NCBI GenBank assembly: GCA_035553055.1
Contig: DATNEK010000062.1
Span: forward strand, 1 to 64,000
Length of the DNA: 64,000 nucleotides
Source of the DNA: Chersky-822 sp035553055
GTDB lineage: Bacteria; Actinomycetota; Actinomycetes; Streptosporangiales; Streptosporangiaceae
Direction of reading: 5' to 3'
Within the stretch, counting starts at the first letter, position 1; each line of letters opens with the position of its first letter. The position numbers were made by a program, and so were the translations under genes. The notes under the pieces are model-generated. The model made no database searches. It was not told where the DNA came from and worked only from the letters and a program-made list of their open reading frames with translations. Shown here piece after piece: positions 16,939 through 25,454 of the stretch.

Positions 16939-17937
16939 ATGACGAAGCGCGGGCCCGTCCTCGTTATCGACATTGGCGGTACGAAGATGGCCGCCGGCGT
17001 GGCCGAAGCCGGTGGTCGGCTGATCACCTGGTCGCAGGTTCCTACGCCGCGCGACGTCGACGCCGAGAAGCTGTGGCTGACCCTGGAGTCCGTGCTGCTC
17101 CAGGTGCTCAAGGTGGCCAAGATCGGCGACCCGGCCGAGCTTTCTGGCATTGGCTGCGGCTGCGGCGGGCCGATGGAGTGGCCGGCCGGGGTGGTCTCGC
17201 CGCTCAACATTCCAGGCTGGCGCGATTTCCCGCTGCGCGACCGGCTGGTGGAGCGGTTCGCAGGCGGTACCGGTGGCGATTTTCCAGTCCGTGTCCACAA
17301 CGACGCGGTCGCGATGGCCGTGGGCGAGCACTGGCGCGGTGCCGGCCGCGGCCGCAGGAACATGCTCGGAATGGTGGTCTCGACCGGCGTCGGGGGAGGG
17401 CTCGTTCTCGACAACCATCTGATCGACGGCGCTTCCGGAAACGCCGGGCACATCGGCCATGTCGTGGTCGATCCGGACGACGGGCCGTTGTGCGTCTGCG
17501 GCGGACGCGGCTGCCTCGAGGCGATCGCCTGCGGTCCGGCGCTGGTGGAGTGGGCGCAGGCCGAGGGCTGGAGGCCAGGCCAGCCGGGCATGACGGCGAA
17601 GGACCTGGCCGGTGACGCCACCCAAGGGCACTCGGTCGCCCGGGCGGCGATGCGCAGGGCGGGCCGCGGCCTCGGCATAGCGATAGCCTCGGCCACCAAC
17701 TTGTGTGACCTAGAGGTCGTCTCCATCGGCGGCGGCTTGTCCCAAGCCGGGGCGCTGATCTTTGATCCTCTGCAGGAGTCGCTGGCCGCGCACACGATGC
17801 TCGACTTCGCGCGCGAAGTCCTGGTCGTGCCCGCGGCGCTCGGCCAGCACGCGGGCCTGGTAGGAGCGGCAGCCCTGGTGGTATCCGGCCACCAGTACTG
17901 GACCGGCGACTTACGGTCGGCCACCCTCGCCAGATAG
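16939..17937 (+). CDS. ROK-family sugar kinase (glucokinase-like)
   Basis: 332 residues. The ATP-binding DIGGTKMAAGV is at the N-terminus. The sugar-binding HNDAVAMAVGEHW and STGVGGGL follow, then the ROK zinc site G-H-I-G-H plus CVCGGRGCLE. These enzymes phosphorylate glucose or an amino sugar in the cytoplasm. Two ATGs stand together (16936, 16939); the second has better spacing from GGAGG at 16928-16932. No sugar transporter is adjacent, so the substrate remains open. Confidence 0.88.
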   Translation: MTKRGPVLVIDIGGTKMAAGVAEAGGRLITWSQVPTPRDVDAEKLWLTLESVLLQVLKVAKIGDPAELSGIGCGCGGPMEWPAGVVSPLNIPGWRDFPLRDRLVERFAGGTGGDFPVRVHNDAVAMAVGEHWRGAGRGRRNMLGMVVSTGVGGGLVLDNHLIDGASGNAGHIGHVVVDPDDGPLCVCGGRGCLEAIACGPALVEWAQAEGWRPGQPGMTAKDLAGDATQGHSVARAAMRRAGRGLGIAIASATNLCDLEVVSIGGGLSQAGALIFDPLQESLAAHTMLDFAREVLVVPAALGQHAGLVGAAALVVSGHQYWTGDLRSATLAR

Positions 17938-17951
17938 CCCGGACAGCCTCT

Positions 17952-17981
17952 GCCGACGGCGGCGCCCGCGGCACCGTCGGC
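17952..17981. terminator. Bidirectional stem-loop between ROK kinase and HPPD
   Basis: GCCGACGG (17952-17959) pairs perfectly with CCGTCGGC (17974-17981) around a GC-rich 14-base loop. It lies between two converging genes and has no T-tract, which is common for actinobacterial terminators. Confidence 0.5.
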
Positions 17982-18039
17982 TCGCGCGGCCTGGCCTGAG
18001 TCATGGGTCGTCTCGTGGTCGCGGACGCCGCCGGGCGGG

Positions 18040-19173
18040 CTAGAGGTTGCCGCGGCGGGCTTGCTCGCGCTCGATGGCCTCGAAGAGCGCCTTGAAGTTG
18101 CCCTTGCCGAAGCCCTGAGATCCGTGTCGCTCGATCAGCTCGAAGAACACCGTCGGGCGGTCCTGCACCGGCCTGGTGAAGATCTGCAGCAGGTACCCGT
18201 CTTCGTCCCGATCGGCCAGGATGCGCAGGTCCCTGAGCTGATCGACATGGACCCTGGTGTCACCGACCCAGTCGCCCAGCGTGTCGTAGTAGCTGTCGGG
18301 CGTCGCCAGGAATTCGACGCCTGCTGCCCGCATCCGCCGCACAGCCGACACGATGTCGTCGGTGACCAAGGCGATGTGCTGGACGCCTGGGCCTCCGTAG
18401 AACTCCAGGTACTCGTCGATCTGGGACTTCTTCTTGCCGACGGCCGGCTCGTTGATCGGGAATTTCACCGTGCGGCTGCCGTCGGCGACCACCTTGCTCA
18501 TGAGTGCGGAGTACTCGGTCGCGATGTCGTCGCCGACGAACTCCTTCATGTTGGAAAAGCCCATCACCTGGTGGTAGAAGCTGACCCACTCATCCATCAG
18601 GCCGAGTTCCACGTTGCCGACGCAGTGATCGACGGCCGTGAAGTACGGCACCTGCGGCGGAGCGACGATGGGGTCGGCCGCGACATAGCCGGGCAGGTAC
18701 GGGCCCGCGTAGTCTGACCGCTCGATGAGGCTGTGCCTGGTGTCGCCGTAGGTGGCGATCGCGGCCTTGACGACCGTGCCGCCCGAGTCCTCGCAGGTGT
18801 GCGGCTCTTCGACCGGCCGCGCTCCGTGCGCCACCGCGTACCTGAAGGCATCGCCTGCCCGCGGCACGCCGATCGCGAGGTCGATCACGCCGTCGCCGTG
18901 CTTTTCGACGTGCCTGGCCAAGTGGGTGTCCGGTCGGAGCGGGCCACGCAGCACGAACCGGGCCGAACCCGACTCGAGCACGTAGGCGGCCTCGTCGCGG
19001 CAGCCGGTCTCCGGGCCGCGATAGGCGACGCACCGCATGCCGAACGCGGTCGAGTAGAAATGCGCGGCCTGTCTGGCGTTACCGACCGCCAACACGATCG
19101 CGTCCATGCCTGTGACAGGAAATTCATCGGCTGTCGTCGCGGCGGGCTTGGTAGCCGCGGTCTGCGTGGTCAT
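18040..19173 (-). CDS. hpd: 4-Hydroxyphenylpyruvate dioxygenase
   Basis: 377 residues with two vicinal-oxygen-chelate halves. The iron ligands are His in DHCVGNVE, His in GVQHIALVTDDI and Glu in FFELIERHG near the C-terminus. The enzyme converts 4-hydroxyphenylpyruvate to homogentisate in tyrosine breakdown. No homogentisate dioxygenase is nearby. A divergent Lrp-family gene 124 bases away is the obvious local regulator; this pairing is common in actinobacteria. Confidence 0.95.
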   Translation of the reverse strand: MTTQTAATKPAATTADEFPVTGMDAIVLAVGNARQAAHFYSTAFGMRCVAYRGPETGCRDEAAYVLESGSARFVLRGPLRPDTHLARHVEKHGDGVIDLAIGVPRAGDAFRYAVAHGARPVEEPHTCEDSGGTVVKAAIATYGDTRHSLIERSDYAGPYLPGYVAADPIVAPPQVPYFTAVDHCVGNVELGLMDEWVSFYHQVMGFSNMKEFVGDDIATEYSALMSKVVADGSRTVKFPINEPAVGKKKSQIDEYLEFYGGPGVQHIALVTDDIVSAVRRMRAAGVEFLATPDSYYDTLGDWVGDTRVHVDQLRDLRILADRDEDGYLLQIFTRPVQDRPTVFFELIERHGSQGFGKGNFKALFEAIEREQARRGNL

Positions 19174-19297
19174 CGGTCACGCCCCTCGCTCGGCTTCTGT
19201 TGTCCTGGCAGAATCGATCAAGAGGACAGGATGCGCAACTGTTCTCCTGTTGGCTAGGCAGTTTGCTTAGCTAGGAGCGCGAACGAGCGACAATATT

Positions 19298-19801
19298 GTG
19301 CACGATGTCTTGGCGGTGAGTCGACCGGTGATCGATGAACTCGATGCTCGTATCGTCGAATTGCTCACCGTTGAGCCGCGGATCGGGGTGCTAGAGGCAT
19401 CCCGGCGCCTTGGCGTTGCCAGGGGCACCATCCAGGCCAGGCTGGACCGGATGCAGCATCGCGGCGTGATCACCGGATACGGTCCCGACATCGACCCGGC
19501 CGCGATCGGTCACGCGGTGACCGCGTTCGTCACGCTCGAACTGACCCAGGGTGGCGGCCGCGATCAAGTCAACGCCAGGCTGGCGGGCATCGACGAGATT
19601 CTCGAGGCGCACACGATCACAGGAGCGGGTGACGTGCTGTGCCGCGTAGTCGCGCGTGACAACACCGACCTGCAGCGGGTCATCGACGCGATCGTCGATG
19701 TACCGGGAGTCGTGCGCACGGCAACGGTAATCGCGCTGGCGACCGCGGTCACGTACCGGACCACGCCGCTGGTGCGCGCTACCGCGGCGGCGGGCGGCTG
19801 A
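19298..19801 (+). CDS. Lrp/AsnC-family transcription regulator
   Basis: About 167 residues. An N-terminal winged helix (DELDARIVELLTVEPRIGVLEASRRLGVARGTIQARLDRM) is followed by the RAM/ligand domain (VTAFVTLEL ... ITGAGDVLCRVVARDN ... VVRTATVIALATAV). The aromatic-pathway neighbour suggests it senses tyrosine or a keto acid and controls hpd. The start is uncertain: GTG at 19298, with AGGAG too far away, or GTG at 19316. Confidence 0.85.
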   Translation: MHDVLAVSRPVIDELDARIVELLTVEPRIGVLEASRRLGVARGTIQARLDRMQHRGVITGYGPDIDPAAIGHAVTAFVTLELTQGGGRDQVNARLAGIDEILEAHTITGAGDVLCRVVARDNTDLQRVIDAIVDVPGVVRTATVIALATAVTYRTTPLVRATAAAGG

Positions 19802-19836
19802 GCGGCGGGCGGCTGAGCGTCGGCTTGCTCGCGCCT

Positions 19837-20475
19837 TTAGCCGGCTTGCCCGACACCGGCGTAGGGCATCTCGGCGATGCCGGTCGCTATACCTCGGACC
19901 GTATCGATCAGCTCGTGCCTGTCGGCTTGGCTGGCGAAGAACATCCAGCCCACGCTGATGCCGCCGATCGCCATCGCGGCCCTCACCCGCTCAGTGAGCC
20001 CGGCGCCTGGTTCGGTCAGCAAGTCGATGAGGAACTCGATCCGCTCCTTGAACAGCTCTCCTCTGCTCTTGGCCGACGAGAGCATGCTCACCGCCGCCTG
20101 GTTCTGGTGCAGCATGCGAAACACCTGGTCACCTTCGGCCACGATGTCGACATACCGGCTCAGCAGCTCACGCCTTGTCTCCGCCGTTCTCGGCTGCGAG
20201 CGGCCCCACTCGATGAGCGCATCCATCTGCTTGGAGTAGTCCTCGACCAGGCTGGTGACGATGTCTTCTTTGGACTTGAAGTGGTAATAAAGCGCGGCCT
20301 TGGTCACGTCGAGTCGCTCGGCGATCTCACGGAGCGAGGTCCCCTCGTAGCCGTGCTCGGTGAACAGCTCGACAGCCACCTGCTGGATTCTGGCGCGAGT
20401 GTCAGAACGGGCGCGCGAGTCGCCCTCGCCGCGCTCCGGCGTGAGTACCTGACCGACCCGCTGGGGGTCATTCAT
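19837..20475 (-). CDS. TetR-family repressor, probably of the adjacent efflux pump
   Basis: 212 residues with the TetR helix-turn-helix at ~residues 27-70 (RIQQVAVELFTEHGYEGTSLREIAERLDVTKAALYYHFKSKEDI). The C-terminal part is a helical ligand domain. The ATG at 20475 has AGAGGTGG upstream; an earlier in-frame ATG lies inside the operator. It is divergent from the MFS transporter, with a long inverted repeat between them. Confidence 0.9.
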   Translation of the reverse strand: MNDPQRVGQVLTPERGEGDSRARSDTRARIQQVAVELFTEHGYEGTSLREIAERLDVTKAALYYHFKSKEDIVTSLVEDYSKQMDALIEWGRSQPRTAETRRELLSRYVDIVAEGDQVFRMLHQNQAAVSMLSSAKSRGELFKERIEFLIDLLTEPGAGLTERVRAAMAIGGISVGWMFFASQADRHELIDTVRGIATGIAEMPYAGVGQAG

Positions 20476-20497
20476 TTGCGTGCGCCACCTCTGATGT

Positions 20498-20571
20498 AAC
20501 CTACTTGACGGCCGGTTAGTTGGCAGCATAGGCTACCACAGCAAGAATGCTAGCCGGTCGGCAAGTAGGTT
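20498..20571. promoter_or_regulatory. Double TetR-type operator between repressor and efflux gene
   Basis: Arms at 20498-20519 and 20550-20571 are inverted copies matching at 19 of 22 positions, sharing AACCTACTTG at the outer end and CCGG-TAG at the inner end. Each arm is itself a partial dyad (ACT ... CGGCCG ... AGT), so two repressor dimers could bind, each overlapping one divergent promoter. Confidence 0.75.
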
Positions 20572-20640
20572 GCCAGAAAACGGCAATGAGCCGGGCACAT
20601 GGCTTCGGCCGCGACGGGACGGGAACGAGGGAGCTCACAC

Positions 20641-22212
20641 ATGTCAGAGGTCGAGGCGGTGGCCAGCCAGAGAGCGGAGCCAGCGTTCGGGCGAAGGCGC
20701 GATGTCATGATCGTGCTGCCCGGTCTGCTGCTCGCGCTTATCCTCGCCATGCTTGACCAACTCGTTGTGTCAACAGCGCTGCCGAGGATTGTCGGCGATC
20801 TGGGCGGTCTCAACCACCTGTCCTGGGTCGTCACCGCGTACGTGCTTGCCTCGACCATCACGACGCCGCTCTACGGCAAGCTCGGCGACCTGTACGGCCG
20901 CAAACGGCTGCTGATCACGGCGATCGTGATCTTCCTGGTCGGCTCGGCGCTGTCCGGGCAGGCGCACTCGATGGATCAGCTGATCGCGTTCCGCGCGCTG
21001 CAGGGGCTGGGTGCGGGCGGCCTGATTGTCGGCACCATCGCCACCATCGGCGACTTGGTCTCGCCACGTGAGCGCGGCCAGTACATGGGTTACATGATGG
21101 CCGCGATGATGATCGCGATGATCGCTGGTCCGCTGGTCGGCGGCTACATTACCGACAGCCTGTCCTGGCGCTGGATCTTCTACATCAACATGCCGATCGG
21201 CGGCGCGGCTTTGCTCTACATCCTCGCGACGCTGCACCTGCCGGTCAAGAAGATCGCTCACAAGATCGACTATCTGGGCTCGATCCTGCTCGCGGTCGGC
21301 GCGACCGCGATTGTGCTGGTCACCACCTGGGGTGGCACCCAGTACGCGTGGGGGTCGGCGACGATCATGTCGCTGATCGTGGTGGCCATCGGTGCGGTCG
21401 CGGCGTTCATCTGGATCGAGTTCCGTGCCGAGGAGCCGATCCTGCCGATGCACGTGTTCAAGAACCGGAACTTCTCGCTGGCCAGCAGCATGAGCTTCCT
21501 GCTCGGTCTGGCGATGTTCGGCGCGATGACCTTCCTGCCGCTCTACCAGCAGACCGTGCAGCATGCCTCCCCGACCGTCAGTGGCCTGCTGCTGATCCCG
21601 ATGATGCTCGGCGCCACCACCACGTCGCTGATCGCCGGCCGGATGACCGTGAAGACCGGCAAGTACAAGATGCTGCCGATCATCGGCGGCGGGGTCATGA
21701 CCTTCGCGATGCTGCTACTGGCCACGCTTGGCCCGAACACCTCGCGATTCGTCTCGGCCATCTTCTTCGGGATCTTCGGCATCGGCATGGGCTTCCTGAT
21801 GCAGATCACCACGCTGATCGCACAGAACAGCGTCGACCCGAAGGACATGGGCGTGGCGAGCAGCTCACGCTCGTTCTTCCAGCAGATCGGCGGCTCGATC
21901 GGAGTGTCGATCTTCGGGGTGGTGTTCTTCAAGGCGCTGAACGGCTCGATCGCAGGCAAGCTGCCCGGTTTGAAGGTCAACGGAACCGGCGGGCTGAGCC
22001 CCACGGCCGTGCAGCACATGCCGGCCGCGATCCGCGCCGTCGTGTTCGGCGGCATCGCTCACGGCCTCGACACGGTGTTCATCTGGGCGGCGCCGACCGC
22101 GGCGATCGTGTTCGCGCTGGCCTGGCTGGTCAAGGAGATTCCGCTGCGCGGCCGCGCCGACGGACCGCCGGCGGTGTCCGAGCCGCAGCCCGAGCCGTCG
22201 CTGGTCTCCTGA
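20641..22212 (+). CDS. MFS drug-efflux transporter, DHA2 (14-helix) type
   Basis: 523 residues with about 14 hydrophobic segments. Motif A is GKLGDLYGRKRLL, and motif C-like glycines follow in the fifth helix (MIAMIAGPLVGGYITDSLSWRWIFYINMPIG). This matches EmrB/QacA-type proton antiporters. The ATG at 20641 has GAGGGAG 9 bases upstream. The divergent TetR gene and operator indicate substrate-induced expression. The substrate cannot be predicted. Confidence 0.92.
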   Translation: MSEVEAVASQRAEPAFGRRRDVMIVLPGLLLALILAMLDQLVVSTALPRIVGDLGGLNHLSWVVTAYVLASTITTPLYGKLGDLYGRKRLLITAIVIFLVGSALSGQAHSMDQLIAFRALQGLGAGGLIVGTIATIGDLVSPRERGQYMGYMMAAMMIAMIAGPLVGGYITDSLSWRWIFYINMPIGGAALLYILATLHLPVKKIAHKIDYLGSILLAVGATAIVLVTTWGGTQYAWGSATIMSLIVVAIGAVAAFIWIEFRAEEPILPMHVFKNRNFSLASSMSFLLGLAMFGAMTFLPLYQQTVQHASPTVSGLLLIPMMLGATTTSLIAGRMTVKTGKYKMLPIIGGGVMTFAMLLLATLGPNTSRFVSAIFFGIFGIGMGFLMQITTLIAQNSVDPKDMGVASSSRSFFQQIGGSIGVSIFGVVFFKALNGSIAGKLPGLKVNGTGGLSPTAVQHMPAAIRAVVFGGIAHGLDTVFIWAAPTAAIVFALAWLVKEIPLRGRADGPPAVSEPQPEPSLVS

Positions 22213-22225
22213 CTCTCGCGAAAGA

Positions 22226-22254
22226 CGACCCCGGACCACGCAGGTCCGGGGTCG
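22226..22254. terminator. Strong bidirectional terminator
   Basis: CGACCCCGGACC (22226-22237) pairs perfectly with GGTCCGGGGTCG (22243-22254) around ACGCA, followed by CTTCTTTCC on the + strand and preceded by AAAG (CTTT on the - strand). It separates the converging efflux gene and greA. Confidence 0.85.
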
Positions 22255-22267
22255 CTTCTTTCCAGGC

Positions 22268-22768
22268 TTAGCTGGCGCCGTAAGGCACCGCGTCGATGAT
22301 CTCGACGGTCACTGAACGGCCGTTCGGCCGGTTAAAGCTCGCTGACTCGCCGACCTTCTTGCCAGATATCGCCGAGCCAAGCGGTGACTTCGGCGAGTAC
22401 ACGTCGATCGGCGCGCCGCTTTCCTCGCGCGAGGCAAGCAGGAACGTCACCTCGGTGTCCTCGCCTTCGAACTTAACCGTCACGGTCATGCCCGGGCCGA
22501 CGACACCGTCGGTCCGTGGCGGTTCGCCGACCTTGGAGTGCGTCAGGATGTGGGTCAGCTGGTGTATCCGCGCCTCCTGCTTGCCCTGCTCCTCCTTGGC
22601 GGCGTGGTAGCCGCCGTTCTCGCGCAGGTCGCCCTCTTCCCGAGCTGCCTCTATCTTCTTGGCAATGTCGATCCTGCCCTGACCGGAGAGGTGGTCCAGC
22701 TCGGCCTTGAGCCGGTCGTACGCCTCCTGAGTTAGCCAGGTGACAGTGTCGTCACGGGTCTCGGTCAC
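22268..22768 (-). CDS. greA: Transcription elongation factor GreA
   Basis: 166 residues. The N-terminal coiled coil (WLTQEAYDRLKAELDHL ... REEGDLRENGGYHAAKEEQGKQEARI) carries the acidic tip D/E residues that stimulate RNA cleavage by stalled RNA polymerase. The C-terminal FKBP-like domain ends SPLGSAISGKKVGE. I choose the GTG at 22768 because AGGAG stands 6 bases upstream and the product then begins like typical actinobacterial GreA (TETRDDTVTWL). Earlier in-frame ATGs lack ribosome sites. Confidence 0.95.
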   Translation of the reverse strand: MTETRDDTVTWLTQEAYDRLKAELDHLSGQGRIDIAKKIEAAREEGDLRENGGYHAAKEEQGKQEARIHQLTHILTHSKVGEPPRTDGVVGPGMTVTVKFEGEDTEVTFLLASREESGAPIDVYSPKSPLGSAISGKKVGESASFNRPNGRSVTVEIIDAVPYGAS

Positions 22769-23215
22769 AAGCACTCCTCGCATCCGCCGTACGGAGACCA
22801 ACTCCGCCGGGCCCCGGCCGGGCCCCATCATGGGGGTAATTCATCGAGACTACTTTGTCCACCTGAGTCAGTTCAACCATCTACAGGTCAGGCTAATAAT
22901 TCGAACTCGATATCGAAATTGAATCAGTATTAAAGGTAAATTTCTCCCACGGATTTTAGAGACAGCGGGTACAAGTCGCTAGTTTCGGCCCGCTGAAGTT
23001 GAGGTGACCGCAGAAGAACGCTAGACCTAACAGGCCGCCCTGCGAGCGGAAGCGCGCAATGTTGTGTCCGAGCGCGTCTCGGGCGGCTGCGGAATGCCGC
23101 TCAGGGTCACGCTTGTTGAGTCATGCGGCGCATGCCGGCAGCGCGGTATCCCGGCCAGGGACGCACGGGAGGCGGCGCTTTCGCCCGAATAGTCCCATCG
23201 AGAGGCAAATCTCGG
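22769..23215. other. Divergent spacer between greA and mca
   Basis: About 450 bases with the promoters of both genes. The segment 22895-22965 is strikingly AT-rich for this genome and contains an imperfect dyad, TTCGA (22901-22905) with TCGAA (22914-22918). The open frame of mca extends back to 23123, but nothing supports translation there. Confidence 0.45.
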
Positions 23216-24250
23216 ATGTCAGCAGCAGCAGGTCCTGAGTCAGCCGTGCCGCGTGACGGCGGCGCCCAGGCGCTCATCCCGGACGGCGTCGATCTTGCTC
23301 CGCCTACTGAGTGCGCGTGCTCCGGCGAGCGCCTCGCCCATGGCGACGCCGGGCCGTTGCGACTGATGGCCGTCCACGCGCATCCCGATGACGAGTCAAG
23401 CAAGGGCGCGGCGACGATGGCCAGGTACGTCAGGGAGGGCGTCGACGTGCTGGTCTGCACGCTGACCGGCGGCGAGCGCGGCGACATACTCAACAAGGCC
23501 ATGGACCGGCCCGAGGTGCGGGCCAACCTGCCGCGGATCCGCAGGGAGGAGATGGCCAAGGCGCGCGACATCCTGGGCGTCCGCCAGCAGTTTCTCGGAT
23601 TCGTCGACTCAGGGCTGCCGCAGGGCGATCCGCTGCCGCCGCTGCCTGACGGCTGCTTCGCGCTCCAGCCGCTCGAAGTCGCGGCCAAGCCGCTGGTCAA
23701 GGCGGTACGCGAGTTCAAGCCGCACGTGATTCTCACCTACGACGACAACGGCGGTTACCCGCACCCCGACCACATCATGACCCACCGGGTGTCGGTCGAG
23801 GCGTTCGAGGCAGCCGCCGATCCCGAGCGCTACGCCGATTGCGGTGACCCGTGGCAGCCGCTGAAGCTCTACTACTTCGTCAGCTTCCACCGGGCGAGGT
23901 TCATGGCGCTGCACGAGAAGATGCTCGAGCATGGCCTTGAGTCGCCCTACGCTGAGCGTCTTGCCGAGTGGTCGCAGCGGCCAGGCGATCCGTCGATGAA
24001 GGTGTTCGAGATCACCACGCGGGTGCCGTGCGGTGACTACTTCGAGATCCGCGATCAGGCGCTTATCGCGCACGCCACCCAGGTCGACCCGAACGGAAGC
24101 TGGTTCGGCTGCCCGGTGAGCCTGCAGCGGGAGGCGTGGCCGACCGAGGACTATCATCTGGCTAGGTCGATAGTTGATACGCCGGCTGTGAACGCCGACG
24201 ATCTGGAAGACGACCTGTTCGCCGGGATCCGAGAGAAGGTGCGGTGTTGA
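23216..24250 (+). CDS. mca: Mycothiol S-conjugate amidase
   Basis: About 344 residues of the LmbE/PIG-L zinc deacetylase fold. It has the AHPDDES metal motif near residue 55, LTGGERGD, and HPDHIMTHR carrying a further metal His. Its length and the motif set fit Mca rather than MshB, and its place beside greA matches mycobacteria. Mca cleaves mycothiol conjugates of toxins, releasing a mercapturic acid for export. The start is uncertain: I take the ATG at 23216 (GAGAGG upstream), which leaves a ~50-residue unusual N-terminal extension. A start just before RLMAVHAHP is possible. Confidence 0.9.
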   Translation: MSAAAGPESAVPRDGGAQALIPDGVDLAPPTECACSGERLAHGDAGPLRLMAVHAHPDDESSKGAATMARYVREGVDVLVCTLTGGERGDILNKAMDRPEVRANLPRIRREEMAKARDILGVRQQFLGFVDSGLPQGDPLPPLPDGCFALQPLEVAAKPLVKAVREFKPHVILTYDDNGGYPHPDHIMTHRVSVEAFEAAADPERYADCGDPWQPLKLYYFVSFHRARFMALHEKMLEHGLESPYAERLAEWSQRPGDPSMKVFEITTRVPCGDYFEIRDQALIAHATQVDPNGSWFGCPVSLQREAWPTEDYHLARSIVDTPAVNADDLEDDLFAGIREKVRC

Positions 24251-24462
24251 TTGTCCTGGCAGCTGCGGGGGCGACCAAGACCAGCTTGCTCGCTCAGCCA
24301 GGCACAGTCGCGTTCCTTGTCGTTTTCGGCATGGCAGTGATCTTGTACTTTGTCTTCCGGTCGATGTCGAAACATCTGCGCAAGGTGAACCAGATGGCAC
24401 GCGACGAGGCGGAGGCGGTCGCTCGCGCCGAGGGGCAGGACGCTTCAGACCCGTCCAGGTAG
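24244..24462 (+). CDS. Small single-span membrane protein downstream of mca
   Basis: 72 residues starting GTG-TTG and overlapping the end of mca by 7 bases. One hydrophobic helix (VAFLVVFGMAVILYFVFRSM) is followed by a basic then acidic helical tail (KHLRKVNQMARDEAEAVARAE). A small protein in the same place occurs next to mca in mycobacteria (Rv1083 position), which supports it as a real gene. Function unknown. Its 3' end overlaps the converging GNAT gene by 18 bases. Confidence 0.75.
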   Translation: MLIVLAAAGATKTSLLAQPGTVAFLVVFGMAVILYFVFRSMSKHLRKVNQMARDEAEAVARAEGQDASDPSR

Positions 24463-25014
24463 CGGCATGCCGTAGGCAAGCAGCACTTGCCCTGGCGATG
24501 GCGACCAGTCTCTGCCTGGCAGCCTGCGAAAGCCGGCCCGCTCGTAAAGTCGCTGCGCAGCGCGCATCTCGGGCTGCGTGAGCAGTACCAGATGATCGAC
24601 TCCGCTGGCGCTCGCACGCTCGATCACCGCCGCGAGCAGAGCACTTCCGACGCCAGCGCCTTGAGCATCGGGAGCGACGGCAAGCGCTCTGATCTCGGCC
24701 TCGGCTGAGCCGGTCACGACCTGGCCGGCGTGCGGCCATGGCTGCAGCATGACGGTGCCGGAGATAGCGTCGTGCTGGCCGGCACCTGGCCGCGGCGCTG
24801 ACACGGCGACGAGTACGGCGCCGGCTCCGTCGGCGCCGAGTTCGCGCAACTGCGCCTCGTAGCCCGAGTTCTCTGACAGATACCCGCCCGAGCGATATGC
24901 GGTAACCCTTAGCTGCCCGACCTCGGCCATCTCCTGCGGCAAAGCGTCGCGAATAAGCACGAAACTTAAGCTATCCCCACGGCCGTCATAGCTCGGCCGG
25001 GCGAGTGTGCGCAC
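24445..25014 (-). CDS. GNAT-family N-acetyltransferase
   Basis: 189 residues. The acetyl-CoA-binding motif A is IRALAVAPDAQGAGVGSALL (R/Q-x-x-G-x-G/A), followed by LVLLTQPEMRAAQRLYERAGFRRL typical of motif B. The acceptor substrate is unknown. The start is GTG 25014 or GTG 24960; neither has a strong ribosome site. Confidence 0.85.
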   Translation of the reverse strand: MRTLARPSYDGRGDSLSFVLIRDALPQEMAEVGQLRVTAYRSGGYLSENSGYEAQLRELGADGAGAVLVAVSAPRPGAGQHDAISGTVMLQPWPHAGQVVTGSAEAEIRALAVAPDAQGAGVGSALLAAVIERASASGVDHLVLLTQPEMRAAQRLYERAGFRRLPGRDWSPSPGQVLLAYGMPLPGRV

Positions 25015-25080
25015 CGGGTATCCCGGGCAACTAGCCTGGAGCCCGCCGACGACAACGTGGCGTGAAGGAGTGAGCTATCG

Positions 25081-25425
25081 GTGAACCAGTCATCTCCGCA
25101 AGGCCAGGTTCCGCACGTGCAGGCATCCGCGGTGCCAGCGGACGGATGGCTGCTTGATGTGCGAGAGCCAGACGAGTGGGCGGCCGGTCACGCCCCGGAG
25201 GCCAGGCACATCCCGCTCGGCGAACTCGGCGTGCGCGTCGCCGAGATTCCCGCCGACCAGGCCGTCTACGTGATCTGCCGGTCGGGCCATAGATCGGCGC
25301 AGGCGACCGAGGCGCTTAACGCGGCGGGCTGGCAGGCGATCAACGTCGCAGGCGGAATGCAGCAGTGGGCGGCCGCAGGCCGAGTCATGGTCAGCGAGTC
25401 AGGCGCGCAGCCCTACGTGGCCTGA
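25081..25425 (+). CDS. Rhodanese-domain protein
   Basis: A single 114-residue rhodanese domain: LLDVREPDEWAAGHAPEARHIPLGEL, then the active-site loop VICRSGHRSAQATEAL with the catalytic Cys. It would bind or transfer sulfane sulfur. GAAGGAG lies about 10 bases before the GTG start. No sulfur-acceptor gene is adjacent, so the partner is unknown. Confidence 0.9.
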   Translation: MNQSSPQGQVPHVQASAVPADGWLLDVREPDEWAAGHAPEARHIPLGELGVRVAEIPADQAVYVICRSGHRSAQATEALNAAGWQAINVAGGMQQWAAAGRVMVSESGAQPYVA

Positions 25426-25454
25426 GGTTTCGAGCGCGACCACCGAAGTCCCGG

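Noticed and set aside
15704..16939. Long plus-strand open frame (411 codons)
   Set aside because: Antisense to the MoxR ATPase, which has clear Walker motifs on the other strand.
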